From NCBI GenBank assembly GCA_017513525.1, contig JAFXFC010000032.1, positions 1 through 63,744 on the forward strand: a DNA stretch of 63,744 nt, read 5' to 3'. Source of the stretch: Clostridia bacterium (GTDB taxonomy: Bacteria; Bacillota; Clostridia; Oscillospirales; Acutalibacteraceae). The notes under the pieces are model-generated. The model was not told the origin of the DNA. It ran no database searches and was given only the letters and a program-made list of their open reading frames with translations. A program made the translations under genes and the position numbers. The number at the start of each line of letters is the position of its first letter. Within the stretch, counting starts at the first letter, position 1. Below, piece after piece: positions 1 through 8,406 of the stretch.

Positions 1-70
1 CTCTACCGAATATTGTATAGTCTTTTGTGTTTAGTATTTTTATTTTCACACTTTAATTTTACTAAATATT

Positions 71-116
71 TAGAGCCAAGTACAGTCTTTTCTGCACTTG
101 GCTCTATCTTATTTTT
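71..116 (+). terminator. Intrinsic terminator-like hairpin
   Basis: Two 15-base arms (71-85 and 92-106) pair with a single mismatch around a six-base loop. A T-rich tract follows on the plus strand. It probably ends transcription entering from the left edge, converging on the minus-strand methyltransferase gene. Confidence 0.6.
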
Positions 117-150
117 CAGGGACTTTTGATACAGCCCCAATTATTTACAC

Positions 151-909
151 TTATTTAATAGCCAATGTTGCAAAATACTGCGGATAGTATTTACCGATTT
201 CATTACCGCCAACTCTATCACGGTCCTCATACAAAGCTTTAAGTACAAATCCTGCTTTCAGTTGACCGCCGATTTGTTCGTCTAATGTGTGGCTGAACTG
301 TATTCCGTCACCGTTTGCAATCATAGCATTACGTTTTTCTTCAGACATTTTAAGAGGATTGAACGGCAAGGGATTTACAACCATTAACGGGGCACTTTCT
401 TCAAAAAGATAACTGATACCGTTATCAAGTCCCGAAAGTAATCTTCCACCTTTTTTAAGTACTCTGTAACACTCATTCCAGATGTGATAAACATCCTCAA
501 CATAACAGTTTGAAACGGGATGAAAAATTATATCAAAGCTTTCATTCTCAAATGGCAGAGTTTTGGTCATATCCCCTTTTACGATATTGATGCTATAATC
601 TTCTCGCAGAGCAACTGCTTTTTCAGCTTCAAGCTGTCTGTCAGAATAATCAAATACCGTACATTCTGCACCCAGCTTTGAAAACACAGGCATCTGCTGA
701 CCGCCACCGCTTGCAAGCCCTAACACTTTTTTGCCTTTTAAATACCCGAACCATTCGTGAGGAACAGTGATACAAGGTGTAAGGTAAACTGCAAAATTTT
801 CTGCAGTAGTTTTTTCGTATTCTTCGTGGCTTATAGACAAAGTCCATTCGCAACCGTCAGCTGCCCACAAATCCCAGGTTTCGGAATTTATTTTAGTATA
901 GTCGATCAT
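151..909 (-). CDS. Class I SAM-dependent methyltransferase
   Basis: A 252-residue cytoplasmic methyltransferase of the class I Rossmann fold. Motif I is seen as VLGLASGGGQQMPVF near residues 62-76, followed by an acidic strand end (VFDYSDRQ). A post-I region FDIIFHPVSNCYVEDV and the motif RVLKKGGRLLSG follow. The substrate cannot be told; the family includes small-molecule and tRNA methylases. The ATG has a GAGGTG ribosome site and overlaps the stop of the upstream kinase gene by four bases (ATGA), so the two are translationally coupled. It is last in a four-gene operon with two acetyltransferases and the kinase, behind the attenuator at 2501-2688. Confidence 0.88.
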   Translation of the reverse strand: MIDYTKINSETWDLWAADGCEWTLSISHEEYEKTTAENFAVYLTPCITVPHEWFGYLKGKKVLGLASGGGQQMPVFSKLGAECTVFDYSDRQLEAEKAVALREDYSINIVKGDMTKTLPFENESFDIIFHPVSNCYVEDVYHIWNECYRVLKKGGRLLSGLDNGISYLFEESAPLMVVNPLPFNPLKMSEEKRNAMIANGDGIQFSHTLDEQIGGQLKAGFVLKALYEDRDRVGGNEIGKYYPQYFATLAIK

Positions 910-1400
910 ATTTTCACCTCATTTTTTATATAATCGTTTGCTTCTTCTCTGTTCTTAAAAATAACAATATTCTTTTCCTTGTACTTTTCAAGCAACTCCA
1001 GAACCTTCGGTCGGCTTTGAGTGTTGTAGTTTTTTATAAATTCTAAAAATTCTTCATCATCTTCTGTTTCAATCCACGGCATATCTGAGCGAGGTTTTCC
1101 CTTCCTCTCACGAACACCATCAATGCAAACCGTAAGAGAAAAATCAAGAAAGAAAACAGTATCACATTCTGCCATTCGCATTTCTATTGTAGAGCCGTAA
1201 TTACCGTCAATTATCCAGCTATCAAGTGTGAGAACGTTTTGCAATCTTTCTCGAAAAACCTCTTTGCTGACAGTAGTTCTGTCACTGTTCCAATATAACA
1301 AATCAAGATGATATAGAGGTAAGCCTGTCCGTTCGTGTAATGCTCTCGAAAATGTGCTTTTCCCCGAACCTGGGCAACCAATTACAATTACTTTTTTCAT
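906..1400 (-). CDS. P-loop nucleotide kinase, FlaR/adenylate kinase-like
   Basis: A 164-residue P-loop NTPase. The Walker A motif GCPGSGKST lies at residues 8-16. The later YHLDLLYWNSD, IIDGNYGS and RKGKPRSDMPW blocks are typical of small kinases annotated as topology modulation protein FlaR or adenylate-kinase-like. Such proteins probably phosphorylate a small molecule or nucleotide; the name topology modulation is historical. It sits 10 bases after the upstream acetyltransferase and overlaps the downstream methyltransferase by four bases. In this operon a drug- or metabolite-phosphorylating role is possible but is inference. Confidence 0.82.
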   Translation of the reverse strand: MKKVIVIGCPGSGKSTFSRALHERTGLPLYHLDLLYWNSDRTTVSKEVFRERLQNVLTLDSWIIDGNYGSTIEMRMAECDTVFFLDFSLTVCIDGVRERKGKPRSDMPWIETEDDEEFLEFIKNYNTQSRPKVLELLEKYKEKNIVIFKNREEANDYIKNEVKI

Positions 1401-1410
1401 ATTATTAAAC

Positions 1411-1920
1411 CTAAAAACACTTCTCCATTATAACGCTTCCGCCGTAGTCTTCTATTACCTTAAATCCGTTTTTTTCGTACATAGAAAAAGATACAGGAGT
1501 ATGCTTGAAACAATTCAAAACCATTTTCGCAAAACCCTTTTCTTTTGCATCCTCCTGCAGCTTTACAAGAGCGCTTTTTCCGTAGCCAAGGCCTCGGTAT
1601 TCTTCTTTTATAACGTTCTCCGTAACAAATGCGGCATTTTCTTCAAAGGGACTTTTCTGATAGCCTATAACTCCGATTTTTTCACCTTTTTCATTAATTA
1701 CAACATAAAGATAATTGTCAGCGGAATCGGCACCATCGGGGAAAATATCATTAAATTCGCTTTTGGCAGCTTTAAGAGCTATAACTCTGAATCTTTCATC
1801 GCCTGCTTTAACCAAATGCTCTGCATAAGCCTTTACCGACCATTTTGAATATACACGGAATTCATCATTATTCATTCGATTAAAGCTGATTTGTTTTAAT
1901 TCACTCTGCAAATAAAACAC
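1411..1920 (-). CDS. GNAT family N-acetyltransferase
   Basis: A 169-residue GNAT protein. The acetyl-CoA pyrophosphate loop is visible as YRGLGYGKSALVKLQE around residues 110-125, following strand residues AAFVTENVIKEE. The C-terminal MYEKNGFKVIEDYGG is the usual beta6-beta7 signature. It probably transfers an acetyl group to an amine of a small molecule or protein; the substrate is unknown. It is second in the attenuator-controlled operon, 14 bases after the first acetyltransferase. Confidence 0.88.
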   Translation of the reverse strand: MFYLQSELKQISFNRMNNDEFRVYSKWSVKAYAEHLVKAGDERFRVIALKAAKSEFNDIFPDGADSADNYLYVVINEKGEKIGVIGYQKSPFEENAAFVTENVIKEEYRGLGYGKSALVKLQEDAKEKGFAKMVLNCFKHTPVSFSMYEKNGFKVIEDYGGSVIMEKCF

Positions 1921-1934
1921 CTCTGTTACTTTAT

Positions 1935-2486
1935 TTATAAATATTTCTGCATATAAACTAAATTCTGATAACTGCCGTCTTTCAGCTTGAAGAAATTCGG
2001 TTTTACCGATACAGCTTCAAAACCGAATTTCCCATAAAGTGCTTTTGCACGGTTGTTACCTTCGATCATTTCAAGGTCAATAATTTCCGTTCCTTCGTGT
2101 TCGTTTGCTGCCTTTATAAGCTCACGGAACATAGCAGAACCAATACCCATATTCCAATACTTTTTCTGAAGAGCGATACCCACTGTTGCTCTATGGGAAG
2201 TCTTGCTACCGGTCTTAAAAGTGATGTCACAGTTGCCTGCAATTGCACCATCAACATAACAAGCAATAAACAATGTGTTCTGACTTTCATGAACATTAAG
2301 AATAAATTTCTCTTCACTTTCTACAGTAACACTCTCCCAAGCTTCAATTGTGCGAGAAAGAAACTCTGTTTCACCACTGGAAGTTTTAATACTGTTAAGT
2401 AACATTTCGGCATCTTCAATTTCGGGGGTTTTTAATATAGCTTCCACACCATTTTTCAATACAATTTTCTTTTCTTCAAATATCAT
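1935..2486 (-). CDS. GNAT family N-acetyltransferase, attenuator-controlled
   Basis: A GNAT acetyltransferase of 183 residues from the ATG at 2486. That start is chosen because AGGAGGT lies just upstream; a GTG at 2516 would lie inside the terminator hairpin. The acetyl-CoA loop is YWNMGIGSAMFRELI and the C-terminus has ALYGKFGFEAVS, typical of GNATs acting on small molecules. It is the first gene of a four-gene operon and follows a consensus promoter, a short leader ORF and an intrinsic terminator, an arrangement common for inducible resistance genes. An antibiotic-acetylating role is inferred from this arrangement, not from sequence identity. Confidence 0.88.
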   Translation of the reverse strand: MIFEEKKIVLKNGVEAILKTPEIEDAEMLLNSIKTSSGETEFLSRTIEAWESVTVESEEKFILNVHESQNTLFIACYVDGAIAGNCDITFKTGSKTSHRATVGIALQKKYWNMGIGSAMFRELIKAANEHEGTEIIDLEMIEGNNRAKALYGKFGFEAVSVKPNFFKLKDGSYQNLVYMQKYL

Positions 2487-2500
2487 TCCAATACCTCCTA

Positions 2501-2539
2501 AAAACAAAACAGACACCTCCGAGAAAATACGGAGATGCC
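2501..2539 (-). terminator. Leader terminator (attenuator) before acetyltransferase operon
   Basis: On the minus strand, arms at 2530-2539 and 2512-2521 form a 10-bp stem whose only irregularities are two G-U pairs, so it folds well only in minus-strand RNA. A run rich in U follows, and the AGGAGGT ribosome site of the acetyltransferase comes right after. The hairpin lies between promoter and gene, so it must be bypassed for expression. Confidence 0.72.
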
Positions 2540-2567
2540 TTTGTGTTTACGTAAAATTTTACCTTCA

Positions 2568-2624
2568 TCAATCGCAAACAGACAAAAACACTCTCCTACT
2601 TGTAACCACGACCATCATTGACAT
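2568..2624 (-). CDS. Putative 18-residue leader peptide
   Basis: A short ORF reading MSMMVVVTSRRVFLSVCD lies between the promoter at 2660-2688 and the terminator at 2501-2539. A GGCGGA-like site precedes the ATG. Its 3' half can pair with 2533-2551, which contains the 5' arm of the terminator, so translation of the leader would influence whether the terminator forms. It is too short to judge by homology; the call rests on position and competing base pairing. Confidence 0.5.
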   Translation of the reverse strand: MSMMVVVTSRRVFLSVCD

Positions 2625-2659
2625 TTTTGTCCGCCAGCCTTTCTTTGTATCTTTTTATC

Positions 2660-2688
2660 ATTTTAAGACTTATATATATTTTTGTCAA
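2660..2688 (-). promoter_or_regulatory. Sigma-A promoter for acetyltransferase operon
   Basis: On the minus strand TTGACA (2683-2688) and TAAAAT (2660-2665) are separated by exactly 17 bases. It reads toward the leader ORF and the four-gene operon ending at 151. Confidence 0.75.
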
Positions 2689-2730
2689 CAGTTTCCTTCC
2701 CATAGTTCAAAAGTGTTCAAATAAAATGCA

Positions 2731-2759
2731 AAAATGCAGGACATCCGAAGATATCCTGC
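2731..2759 (-). terminator. Intrinsic terminator after MFS gene
   Basis: A 10-bp stem (arms 2750-2759 and 2736-2745 on the minus strand) is capped by a TTCG tetraloop and followed by T-rich sequence. It lies just after the stop of the MFS gene. Confidence 0.75.
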
Positions 2760-2768
2760 AAAAAGTAT

Positions 2769-4139
2769 TTACTTTTCTTCTTTTACTTCAATTCCCTTTT
2801 TCATAAGGATAATAAGGGGAACAAGTGCTACTGCGGCAGCAACTGCAGCATAAGCGAACATACTTGCAGAGGGAAGAAGCTTCTGAACGTGAACTTCGTT
2901 TTCGTAGTAAATCTGCGAACCCATACTTGCAATTTCACCGAGTTTGGGACCGATAACCATAGGAATAAGAACAACGAAAATCATTCTGACACCCTGGAAA
3001 AGTCCTGCCTTGCCTTCGGGAGTGAAGTCTCTTATCAAAGCACCCAGCTGAATTGAGAAAATGAAATATGCAACAACTGCGGGAAGTGCAAATGCAATAA
3101 AGTAGAAAATGTTATTTCCTGCAAACGTAGCACCCATAAGACCTGCAAAAACAAAAACTATACTGGGAACAAAAATAGATTTTTTGTCCTTTGCTGCCAT
3201 TTTCATAAACACAATTGCAACCGCAACGGAAACAGCAAGACCGATAACAACCGCAATTATGGGAAGTGCAGAAATCTCAAAGTTTTCAAGTCCGGGAAGA
3301 AGTGCGTGCTGAATGTAAATAAAGAAATAGGGGAAGAAGGTCTGGAATGCAACGCTTAAACAACATAAAGCGGCAAGCGCAAGATAAAGACGGCTGTTTT
3401 CCTTGATAACAGAGGGGCGGAAAGTATAAACAAGATTTCTGAAATAAGGAATCTTTTCATTTTCGGGGCTCTTGGACTTAGGCTCGTCAAGAATAAACAA
3501 TCCGAGCACACCGCAAAGGATAACAAATACACCAAGACCTATAAAGAATGTGGTATAAGAAATTGTACCAGACTGTGCTAAAGTGTTAAAACCGAGAACA
3601 ACAACAGTTGCAACAAGAGGAAGAATTGCAAGCACGGTTTCAACCTTAGGTCTCACTGAAGGAGTTGTAATATCCGTTACCCATGCATTGAATGCAGAGT
3701 CGTTACTGGTTGAACCCATAAAGGTCATTATGCAGTCCATTATAATAACTGCCCATACGCTTGCAAGAAGAAGGCTTACTTCATCAGTCATCCCCGTAAG
3801 AGAAGCGATATTATCTTTTGTTATGAAACCGAAAAGACCTGTTACGATACCCCAAGCGATATATCCTATAGAAATAAACAATCGTCTGTTTCTGAATTTA
3901 TCGCTGAGATTACCCATAATAAATGTGGTAAGCACGGCAACAACTGCAGAGCAGGCTACCATCGCATTAACAGCTGACATAGCTTCAAATTTTGAAGCGG
4001 CTTCCTGTGTAGCATCTGCATAAATAGAATTATACATAAACACATTAAAGCACATATTTTCAACATTCCAGGCAAGCTGACCCGTAAGGCTGAAAAGAAT
4101 TATATTAAACCATGTTTTTCTTGTAAGTTTCTTTTCCAT
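2769..4139 (-). CDS. MFS transporter
   Basis: A 456-residue integral membrane protein with about twelve hydrophobic segments. The MFS loop 2-3 signature is visible as IMGNLSDKFRNRRLFIS near residues 74-90. The long cytoplasmic middle with charged residues (DEPKSKSPENEK) divides two six-helix halves. The overall form resembles GPH/sugar:cation symporter-like clostridial MFS proteins, but the substrate cannot be assigned. It begins 33 bases after the GH3-family gene and probably shares its promoter, so it may export the conjugate or import the substrate of that enzyme. That link is inference. Confidence 0.85.
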   Translation of the reverse strand: MEKKLTRKTWFNIILFSLTGQLAWNVENMCFNVFMYNSIYADATQEAASKFEAMSAVNAMVACSAVVAVLTTFIMGNLSDKFRNRRLFISIGYIAWGIVTGLFGFITKDNIASLTGMTDEVSLLLASVWAVIIMDCIMTFMGSTSNDSAFNAWVTDITTPSVRPKVETVLAILPLVATVVVLGFNTLAQSGTISYTTFFIGLGVFVILCGVLGLFILDEPKSKSPENEKIPYFRNLVYTFRPSVIKENSRLYLALAALCCLSVAFQTFFPYFFIYIQHALLPGLENFEISALPIIAVVIGLAVSVAVAIVFMKMAAKDKKSIFVPSIVFVFAGLMGATFAGNNIFYFIAFALPAVVAYFIFSIQLGALIRDFTPEGKAGLFQGVRMIFVVLIPMVIGPKLGEIASMGSQIYYENEVHVQKLLPSASMFAYAAVAAAVALVPLIILMKKGIEVKEEK

Positions 4140-4172
4140 AAAATTCCCTCCGAATTTATTTTTCTATTTTAA

Positions 4173-5876
4173 TCAGACTTCCGCTTTATTCTTAACTTTT
4201 CCGAAGAAAAATTCTTTTCTTTCGGGAGTGTTAAGAACAATAACGGGCTTTATCTGATTAAGAACTCTTCCCTGTGCCACAAGAGAAGCCTTATAGGCAT
4301 CGTATGAACCCAATTCAAGCTGTAAGACCAAAGGCTCTCTGAGCATTCCCCAGCGTCTGTATTTGTCATATTTCTCGTTACATTCTCTGAAGGCTTCATC
4401 AACGAATGCCTCAAGCTCTGCTTTTCTTGTAGTCGGAATGTCGGATTTTGTATCACAAAGGAATACATAACGGGGCAATTTACCCTGCTCGTCATTATCT
4501 CCGTAATAGCTGTAGCCGTTAAATGAAATATCAAATTCCTTTTGTATTTTATTGGCAACGAAATCAAGCATCTGAGTTGTTGTCTTTTCATTGGTAACAT
4601 TAAGTCCCATATTGGATCTGTACAAAAACTCGATTTTCGGAGTTTTATTGTGCATACCCGTTACATGAACGATGTCAAGTATACGGTAGCGGTAAAGACC
4701 TGAGAAATTAGTAACTATTATCTCATAGTCCTTACCCACTTCTATTTCATCCATAAGAAGCGGTCTTGTGCCGTCGGGAGCATCAACAGGTAAAAATTCA
4801 TATATGATACTTCTCGGAAGAAGCACATAGTCATTGACATTAAGGGAAATTGGCATTGCCATATATCCTTCGGAAGCAGCATATCCCATATTGTGCATGG
4901 GCATATCACCCATATATCGGTGAAGCTTTTCAACATACACAGAAAGAGTGGAGCTTATCATACCGTAGCCCCAGCAGACCTTAGGCCATATTCTTTTTGC
5001 TATGGGAACTTCTGTATCAAAGCCTTTCTGGAATTCAGCACGAAGCTCTGCGGCTCTCTTAGGATTGGGCTTTAATTTCTTTTCATATTTCTCTCTGAGA
5101 GACGCAGGACATCTTACACTTGGGTTTATAGTTCCTTTTTCGATATCATCGCAGATCATTTCCCAGTTTGCTTCAAGGTATTCGAACATTGTAAGAAGAA
5201 GAGTAATAACCATTGAACCGAGATATGTAACCTTCTTATTGACAAGGGCAAATCTCAGCTGGAAATATGAAATATCCGTATTTTCTTCATCTTCGGGATA
5301 TAAAACATCCAAAGGTGTTGTAGTGAAAAACGGAAGGAGTGCTGTAAGATATGTAAAAGGTATCTGTCCCGCACCGTTACAGCGCATACCGTTTTTAAGA
5401 GGATGTCCGTTAAGAGAAAGAAGAAGAGGTCCCATCTGAGGGGGAAGCTTTTTGGATATTCCCTGTTCTCTGAAGTATTTTGAAGCACATGCAGGTGTTG
5501 CGGCAAAACCCATTGACTGCATATTAAAAAGATCTCTTGCAGTTTTCGGCTGTAATTTCGGAATACCTACACTGCCCGAAGAAGAACAGTAACGGATAAC
5601 CTTACTGCCCGTAATAATATTCTCTTCATCATTATCTATCATGCGGTTGATAAGAGGCAGATAGTCTTCAAAGGTTGATAATGGCACCTTATCCTGAAAA
5701 TCTCTGAGAGTGTGAATATTCGCAAAATCATACTTTTTGCCAAGCTCACAATCCTTGTTCTTTTTCATTATAGTTTCTAAAGTTTTTTGCTGAGTTTCCA
5801 TGGGAATGGAAGTAAAATGATTGAAGCCCTTGAAAACTATGTTTCCAAGAAAAACACCAATATCGGATACGCCCAT
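4173..5876 (-). CDS. GH3-family acyl-acid amido synthetase
   Basis: A 567-residue member of the GH3 adenylate-forming family, known best from plant auxin and jasmonate conjugation and found sporadically in bacteria. The nucleotide-binding motif YCSSSGSVGIPK lies near residues 94-105. A middle YAASEGYMAMP block and a YRYRILDIVHVTG block match the family's second and third adenylation motifs. It likely adenylates a carboxylic acid and joins it to an amino group in the cytoplasm. The ATG has an AGGAGTG site, and a promoter lies at 5908-5936. It is followed closely by the MFS gene. Substrate unknown. Confidence 0.85.
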   Translation of the reverse strand: MGVSDIGVFLGNIVFKGFNHFTSIPMETQQKTLETIMKKNKDCELGKKYDFANIHTLRDFQDKVPLSTFEDYLPLINRMIDNDEENIITGSKVIRYCSSSGSVGIPKLQPKTARDLFNMQSMGFAATPACASKYFREQGISKKLPPQMGPLLLSLNGHPLKNGMRCNGAGQIPFTYLTALLPFFTTTPLDVLYPEDEENTDISYFQLRFALVNKKVTYLGSMVITLLLTMFEYLEANWEMICDDIEKGTINPSVRCPASLREKYEKKLKPNPKRAAELRAEFQKGFDTEVPIAKRIWPKVCWGYGMISSTLSVYVEKLHRYMGDMPMHNMGYAASEGYMAMPISLNVNDYVLLPRSIIYEFLPVDAPDGTRPLLMDEIEVGKDYEIIVTNFSGLYRYRILDIVHVTGMHNKTPKIEFLYRSNMGLNVTNEKTTTQMLDFVANKIQKEFDISFNGYSYYGDNDEQGKLPRYVFLCDTKSDIPTTRKAELEAFVDEAFRECNEKYDKYRRWGMLREPLVLQLELGSYDAYKASLVAQGRVLNQIKPVIVLNTPERKEFFFGKVKNKAEV

Positions 5877-5907
5877 GATTCACACTCCTAAATAAAAATA
5901 TATAATT

Positions 5908-5936
5908 ATTATAACATACTAAAACAGATCATTCAA
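5908..5936 (-). promoter_or_regulatory. Promoter for GH3-MFS operon
   Basis: Minus-strand TTGAAT (5931-5936) and TATAAT (5908-5913) are spaced by 17 bases and lie about 30 bases upstream of the GH3-family start. Confidence 0.65.
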
Positions 5937-5989
5937 CACTTGATTTTAATAATTTGTTCACAATTCAACAAATATAAATAATTTGTCTT

Positions 5990-6523
5990 TTATTTCTTGC
6001 CGTGTTCGCCGACAAATTTTTCCATCCAGATCATATCATACCATCTGTCGAATTTATAAGCGCACTTATGAAAAACTCCTACAAATCTATAGCCCATGTG
6101 CTCATGAAATTCCATGCTGTTATTATTGAGATACTCATCATTATTTTCTGTATATGCAATACAGGCATTGGCATTAGTATATCCCATTTCGGAAAGCTCT
6201 TTTTCGAGTGCTAAAAGCAAGGCTTTGCCGTAGCCGTTTTTCTGAACACCGTTTTTGAGATAAATAGTATTTTCCACGGAAAATTTATAAGCTTCTCTTG
6301 TCTTAAAGGGACCTGCATACGAATAACCCATTATTTCTCCGTCTGCTTCTAAAACAAGGTAAGGGTATTTTTTTAATGTGTTTTCTATTCTTGTCTTAAA
6401 TTCATCTAAAGTAGGGACGGTGTATTCAAAGGAAATTGCAGTATTCAGAACATAATAGGAATATATTTGGAGAAGCTTCTCTGCATCTTCAACTGTTGCA
6501 TATCTTATCACAAATCCGCTCAT
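5990..6523 (-). CDS. PAT/Bar-like N-acetyltransferase (GNAT)
   Basis: A 177-residue GNAT of the phosphinothricin acetyltransferase-like subfamily. Visible features are IRYATVEDAEKLLQIYSYYV at the N-terminus, GYGKALLLALEKEL as the acetyl-CoA loop, and FHEHMGYRFVGVF with YDMIWMEK near the C-terminus, the usual PAT ending. Known members acetylate phosphinothricin, methionine sulfoximine or related amines; the true substrate is unknown. AAGAGGT precedes the ATG, and it appears to be a single-gene unit with its own promoter at 6553-6581. Confidence 0.85.
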   Translation of the reverse strand: MSGFVIRYATVEDAEKLLQIYSYYVLNTAISFEYTVPTLDEFKTRIENTLKKYPYLVLEADGEIMGYSYAGPFKTREAYKFSVENTIYLKNGVQKNGYGKALLLALEKELSEMGYTNANACIAYTENNDEYLNNNSMEFHEHMGYRFVGVFHKCAYKFDRWYDMIWMEKFVGEHGKK

Positions 6524-6552
6524 AATTTACCTCTTGTTATGTATTAAATTTT

Positions 6553-6581
6553 ATTTTATAACAATTATTTCTTTCGGTCAA
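6553..6581 (-). promoter_or_regulatory. Promoter for PAT-like acetyltransferase
   Basis: Minus-strand TTGACC (6576-6581) and TAAAAT (6553-6558) are 17 bases apart, about 30 bases upstream of the acetyltransferase start. Confidence 0.55.
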
Positions 6582-6618
6582 TAATTACTAACAAATTAAA
6601 AACGAAAATTGCTGTTTC

Positions 6619-6646
6619 TTGACATAAAAAATTACGGGAGTATAAT
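6619..6646 (+). promoter_or_regulatory. Promoter for ABC exporter operon
   Basis: Perfect hexamers TTGACA (6619-6624) and TATAAT (6641-6646) are separated by 16 bases, about 45 bases before the first ABC gene. Confidence 0.8.
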
Positions 6647-6690
6647 AATTACATATTATATTCGTAATCTCTATGTGACAGGAGAAAGAA

Positions 6691-8406
6691 ATGAAAAGAA
6701 TACTTGTTTATCTTAAACCGTTCAGGCTCAGAATGCTCATCGGTTTTATTATTAAAGTTACGGGCACCATGGCAGAGCTTATTTTGCCTTACATATTAAC
6801 ACATATTCTGGAAAATGTTATTATACAGCAAAATATCGGAAAGATCATATATTACGGCGGCTTTATGGTATTTTTCAGCCTTATTGCCTGCATTGGTAAT
6901 ATAACGGCGAACCGTATGGCGGCGAGAGTTACAACTAATTTTTCAAAGGCAATGAGAAAAGAGCTTTTTGAAAAAACACTTTATCTCTCATCAAGTGACA
7001 CTGATTATTTCACTATCCCCTCTCTTGAATCACGAATTACTACTGATACATATAATGTTCATAACTTTATCGGAATGATGCAGAGAATGGGTGTCAGAGC
7101 ACCCATTTTACTTATCGGCGGAATTTCCCTTACACTTATTATGGATAAAGCCTTGGCGCTTGTTATGATAACAACCTTACCTGTAATTTTTATTACTGTC
7201 TACAGCATTTCCCGAAAGGGTGTTCCACTTTATACAAAGGTGCAGAAATCACAGGATAACATGGTAAGAGTTGCCCGTGAGGATGCACAGGGCATAAGAG
7301 TTATAAAGGCGCTTTCAAAAAACGAGCATGAAAACCGCCGTTATGATAAAGTAAATGCCGAGCTTTCAAAAAGAGAGCGTCACGCAGGTATTATAATGGG
7401 TATTGTAAACCCTGTTATGACACTTCTTATGAATCTCGGAATTGCGGCAGTTGTGGCAGTAGCTGCCATGAGAGTTTCAAAAGGGCTTTCCTCCCCTGCC
7501 ACGGTCATTGCATTTATGCAGTATTTTACTCTCATTTCAATGGCAATGATGTCACTTTCAAGAATGTTCGTTATGTATACAAAATGTGCGGCATCAGCCA
7601 ACAGAATAGCAGAAGTTATTGACACTCCCGATAAGTACAAAATAACCGAAAATACCGAAATAGCCGATGAGATGCACATTTCTTTTAATAATATATCTTT
7701 TTCATATTTCGGAAAAAAGAATAATCTTCAGGATATATCGCTAAAATTAAGAAAAGGTGAAAGACTCGGCATTATAGGCGCTACGGGAAGCGGCAAATCA
7801 ACCTTAATAAAGCTGTTACTGCGTTTTTATGAGCCCGATTCGGGAGAGATAAGAATTAACGGAAGAAATATAACATCTTACACCCGTGAAGAGCTTTCTT
7901 CAATGTTCGGAGTAGCATTACAAAATGATTTTATCTACGCTGATACCATAGAAGAAAATATCCGCTTCGGCAGAGATATTCCCTTAGAAGATATAATAAC
8001 TGCCGCAAAAACCGCACAGGCACATGATTTTATCACAGCAACAGCAGACGGTTATTCACATATGCTCTCAGCAAAGGGAACTAATCTTTCGGGCGGTCAA
8101 AGGCAAAGAATTCTTATTGCCCGTGCGATAGCATCAAATCCAGATATTCTTATTCTTGACGATTCATCCTCCGCCCTTGACTATAAAACAGATGCACTTT
8201 TACGAGGGGCTCTCGATGAAAATATGTCGGGTTCTACTATAATTACGGTTGCACAAAGAGTAAGCTCCGTTAAAAACTGCGACCTTATTATAGTTCTCGA
8301 TAACGGCAAAATTATAGGACACGGAAAACACGAATTCCTTCTTGCAAACTGCCCCGAATACCGTGAAATCAGCGATTCTCAGATGGGAGGTGCTTTTGTT
8401 GAATAA
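6691..8406 (+). CDS. ABC exporter subunit with degenerate ATP site
   Basis: A 571-residue half-transporter: six membrane helices in about the first 310 residues, then an ATPase domain. Walker A GATGSGKST begins near residue 363 and the signature LSGGQ is at 466-470. The Walker B end is LILDDSSSALD, where the catalytic glutamate is Asp491. The switch histidine is replaced by Gln522 (VAQRVSS). It overlaps its partner gene by eight bases. The partner has the complementary pattern, so together they form a heterodimeric exporter with one weak and one competent ATP site, as known for TM287/288-type systems. Lipid, peptide or drug export is possible. Confidence 0.92.
   Translation: MKRILVYLKPFRLRMLIGFIIKVTGTMAELILPYILTHILENVIIQQNIGKIIYYGGFMVFFSLIACIGNITANRMAARVTTNFSKAMRKELFEKTLYLSSSDTDYFTIPSLESRITTDTYNVHNFIGMMQRMGVRAPILLIGGISLTLIMDKALALVMITTLPVIFITVYSISRKGVPLYTKVQKSQDNMVRVAREDAQGIRVIKALSKNEHENRRYDKVNAELSKRERHAGIIMGIVNPVMTLLMNLGIAAVVAVAAMRVSKGLSSPATVIAFMQYFTLISMAMMSLSRMFVMYTKCAASANRIAEVIDTPDKYKITENTEIADEMHISFNNISFSYFGKKNNLQDISLKLRKGERLGIIGATGSGKSTLIKLLLRFYEPDSGEIRINGRNITSYTREELSSMFGVALQNDFIYADTIEENIRFGRDIPLEDIITAAKTAQAHDFITATADGYSHMLSAKGTNLSGGQRQRILIARAIASNPDILILDDSSSALDYKTDALLRGALDENMSGSTIITVAQRVSSVKNCDLIIVLDNGKIIGHGKHEFLLANCPEYREISDSQMGGAFVE

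Noticed and set aside
1354..1848. Plus-strand reading frame of 164 codons
   Set aside because: It is antisense to the acetyltransferase gene and has low-complexity Phe-rich sequence.
2618..2806. Small plus-strand gene over the promoter of the acetyltransferase operon
   Set aside because: It overlaps a consensus minus-strand promoter and the end of the MFS gene, and has no ribosome site.
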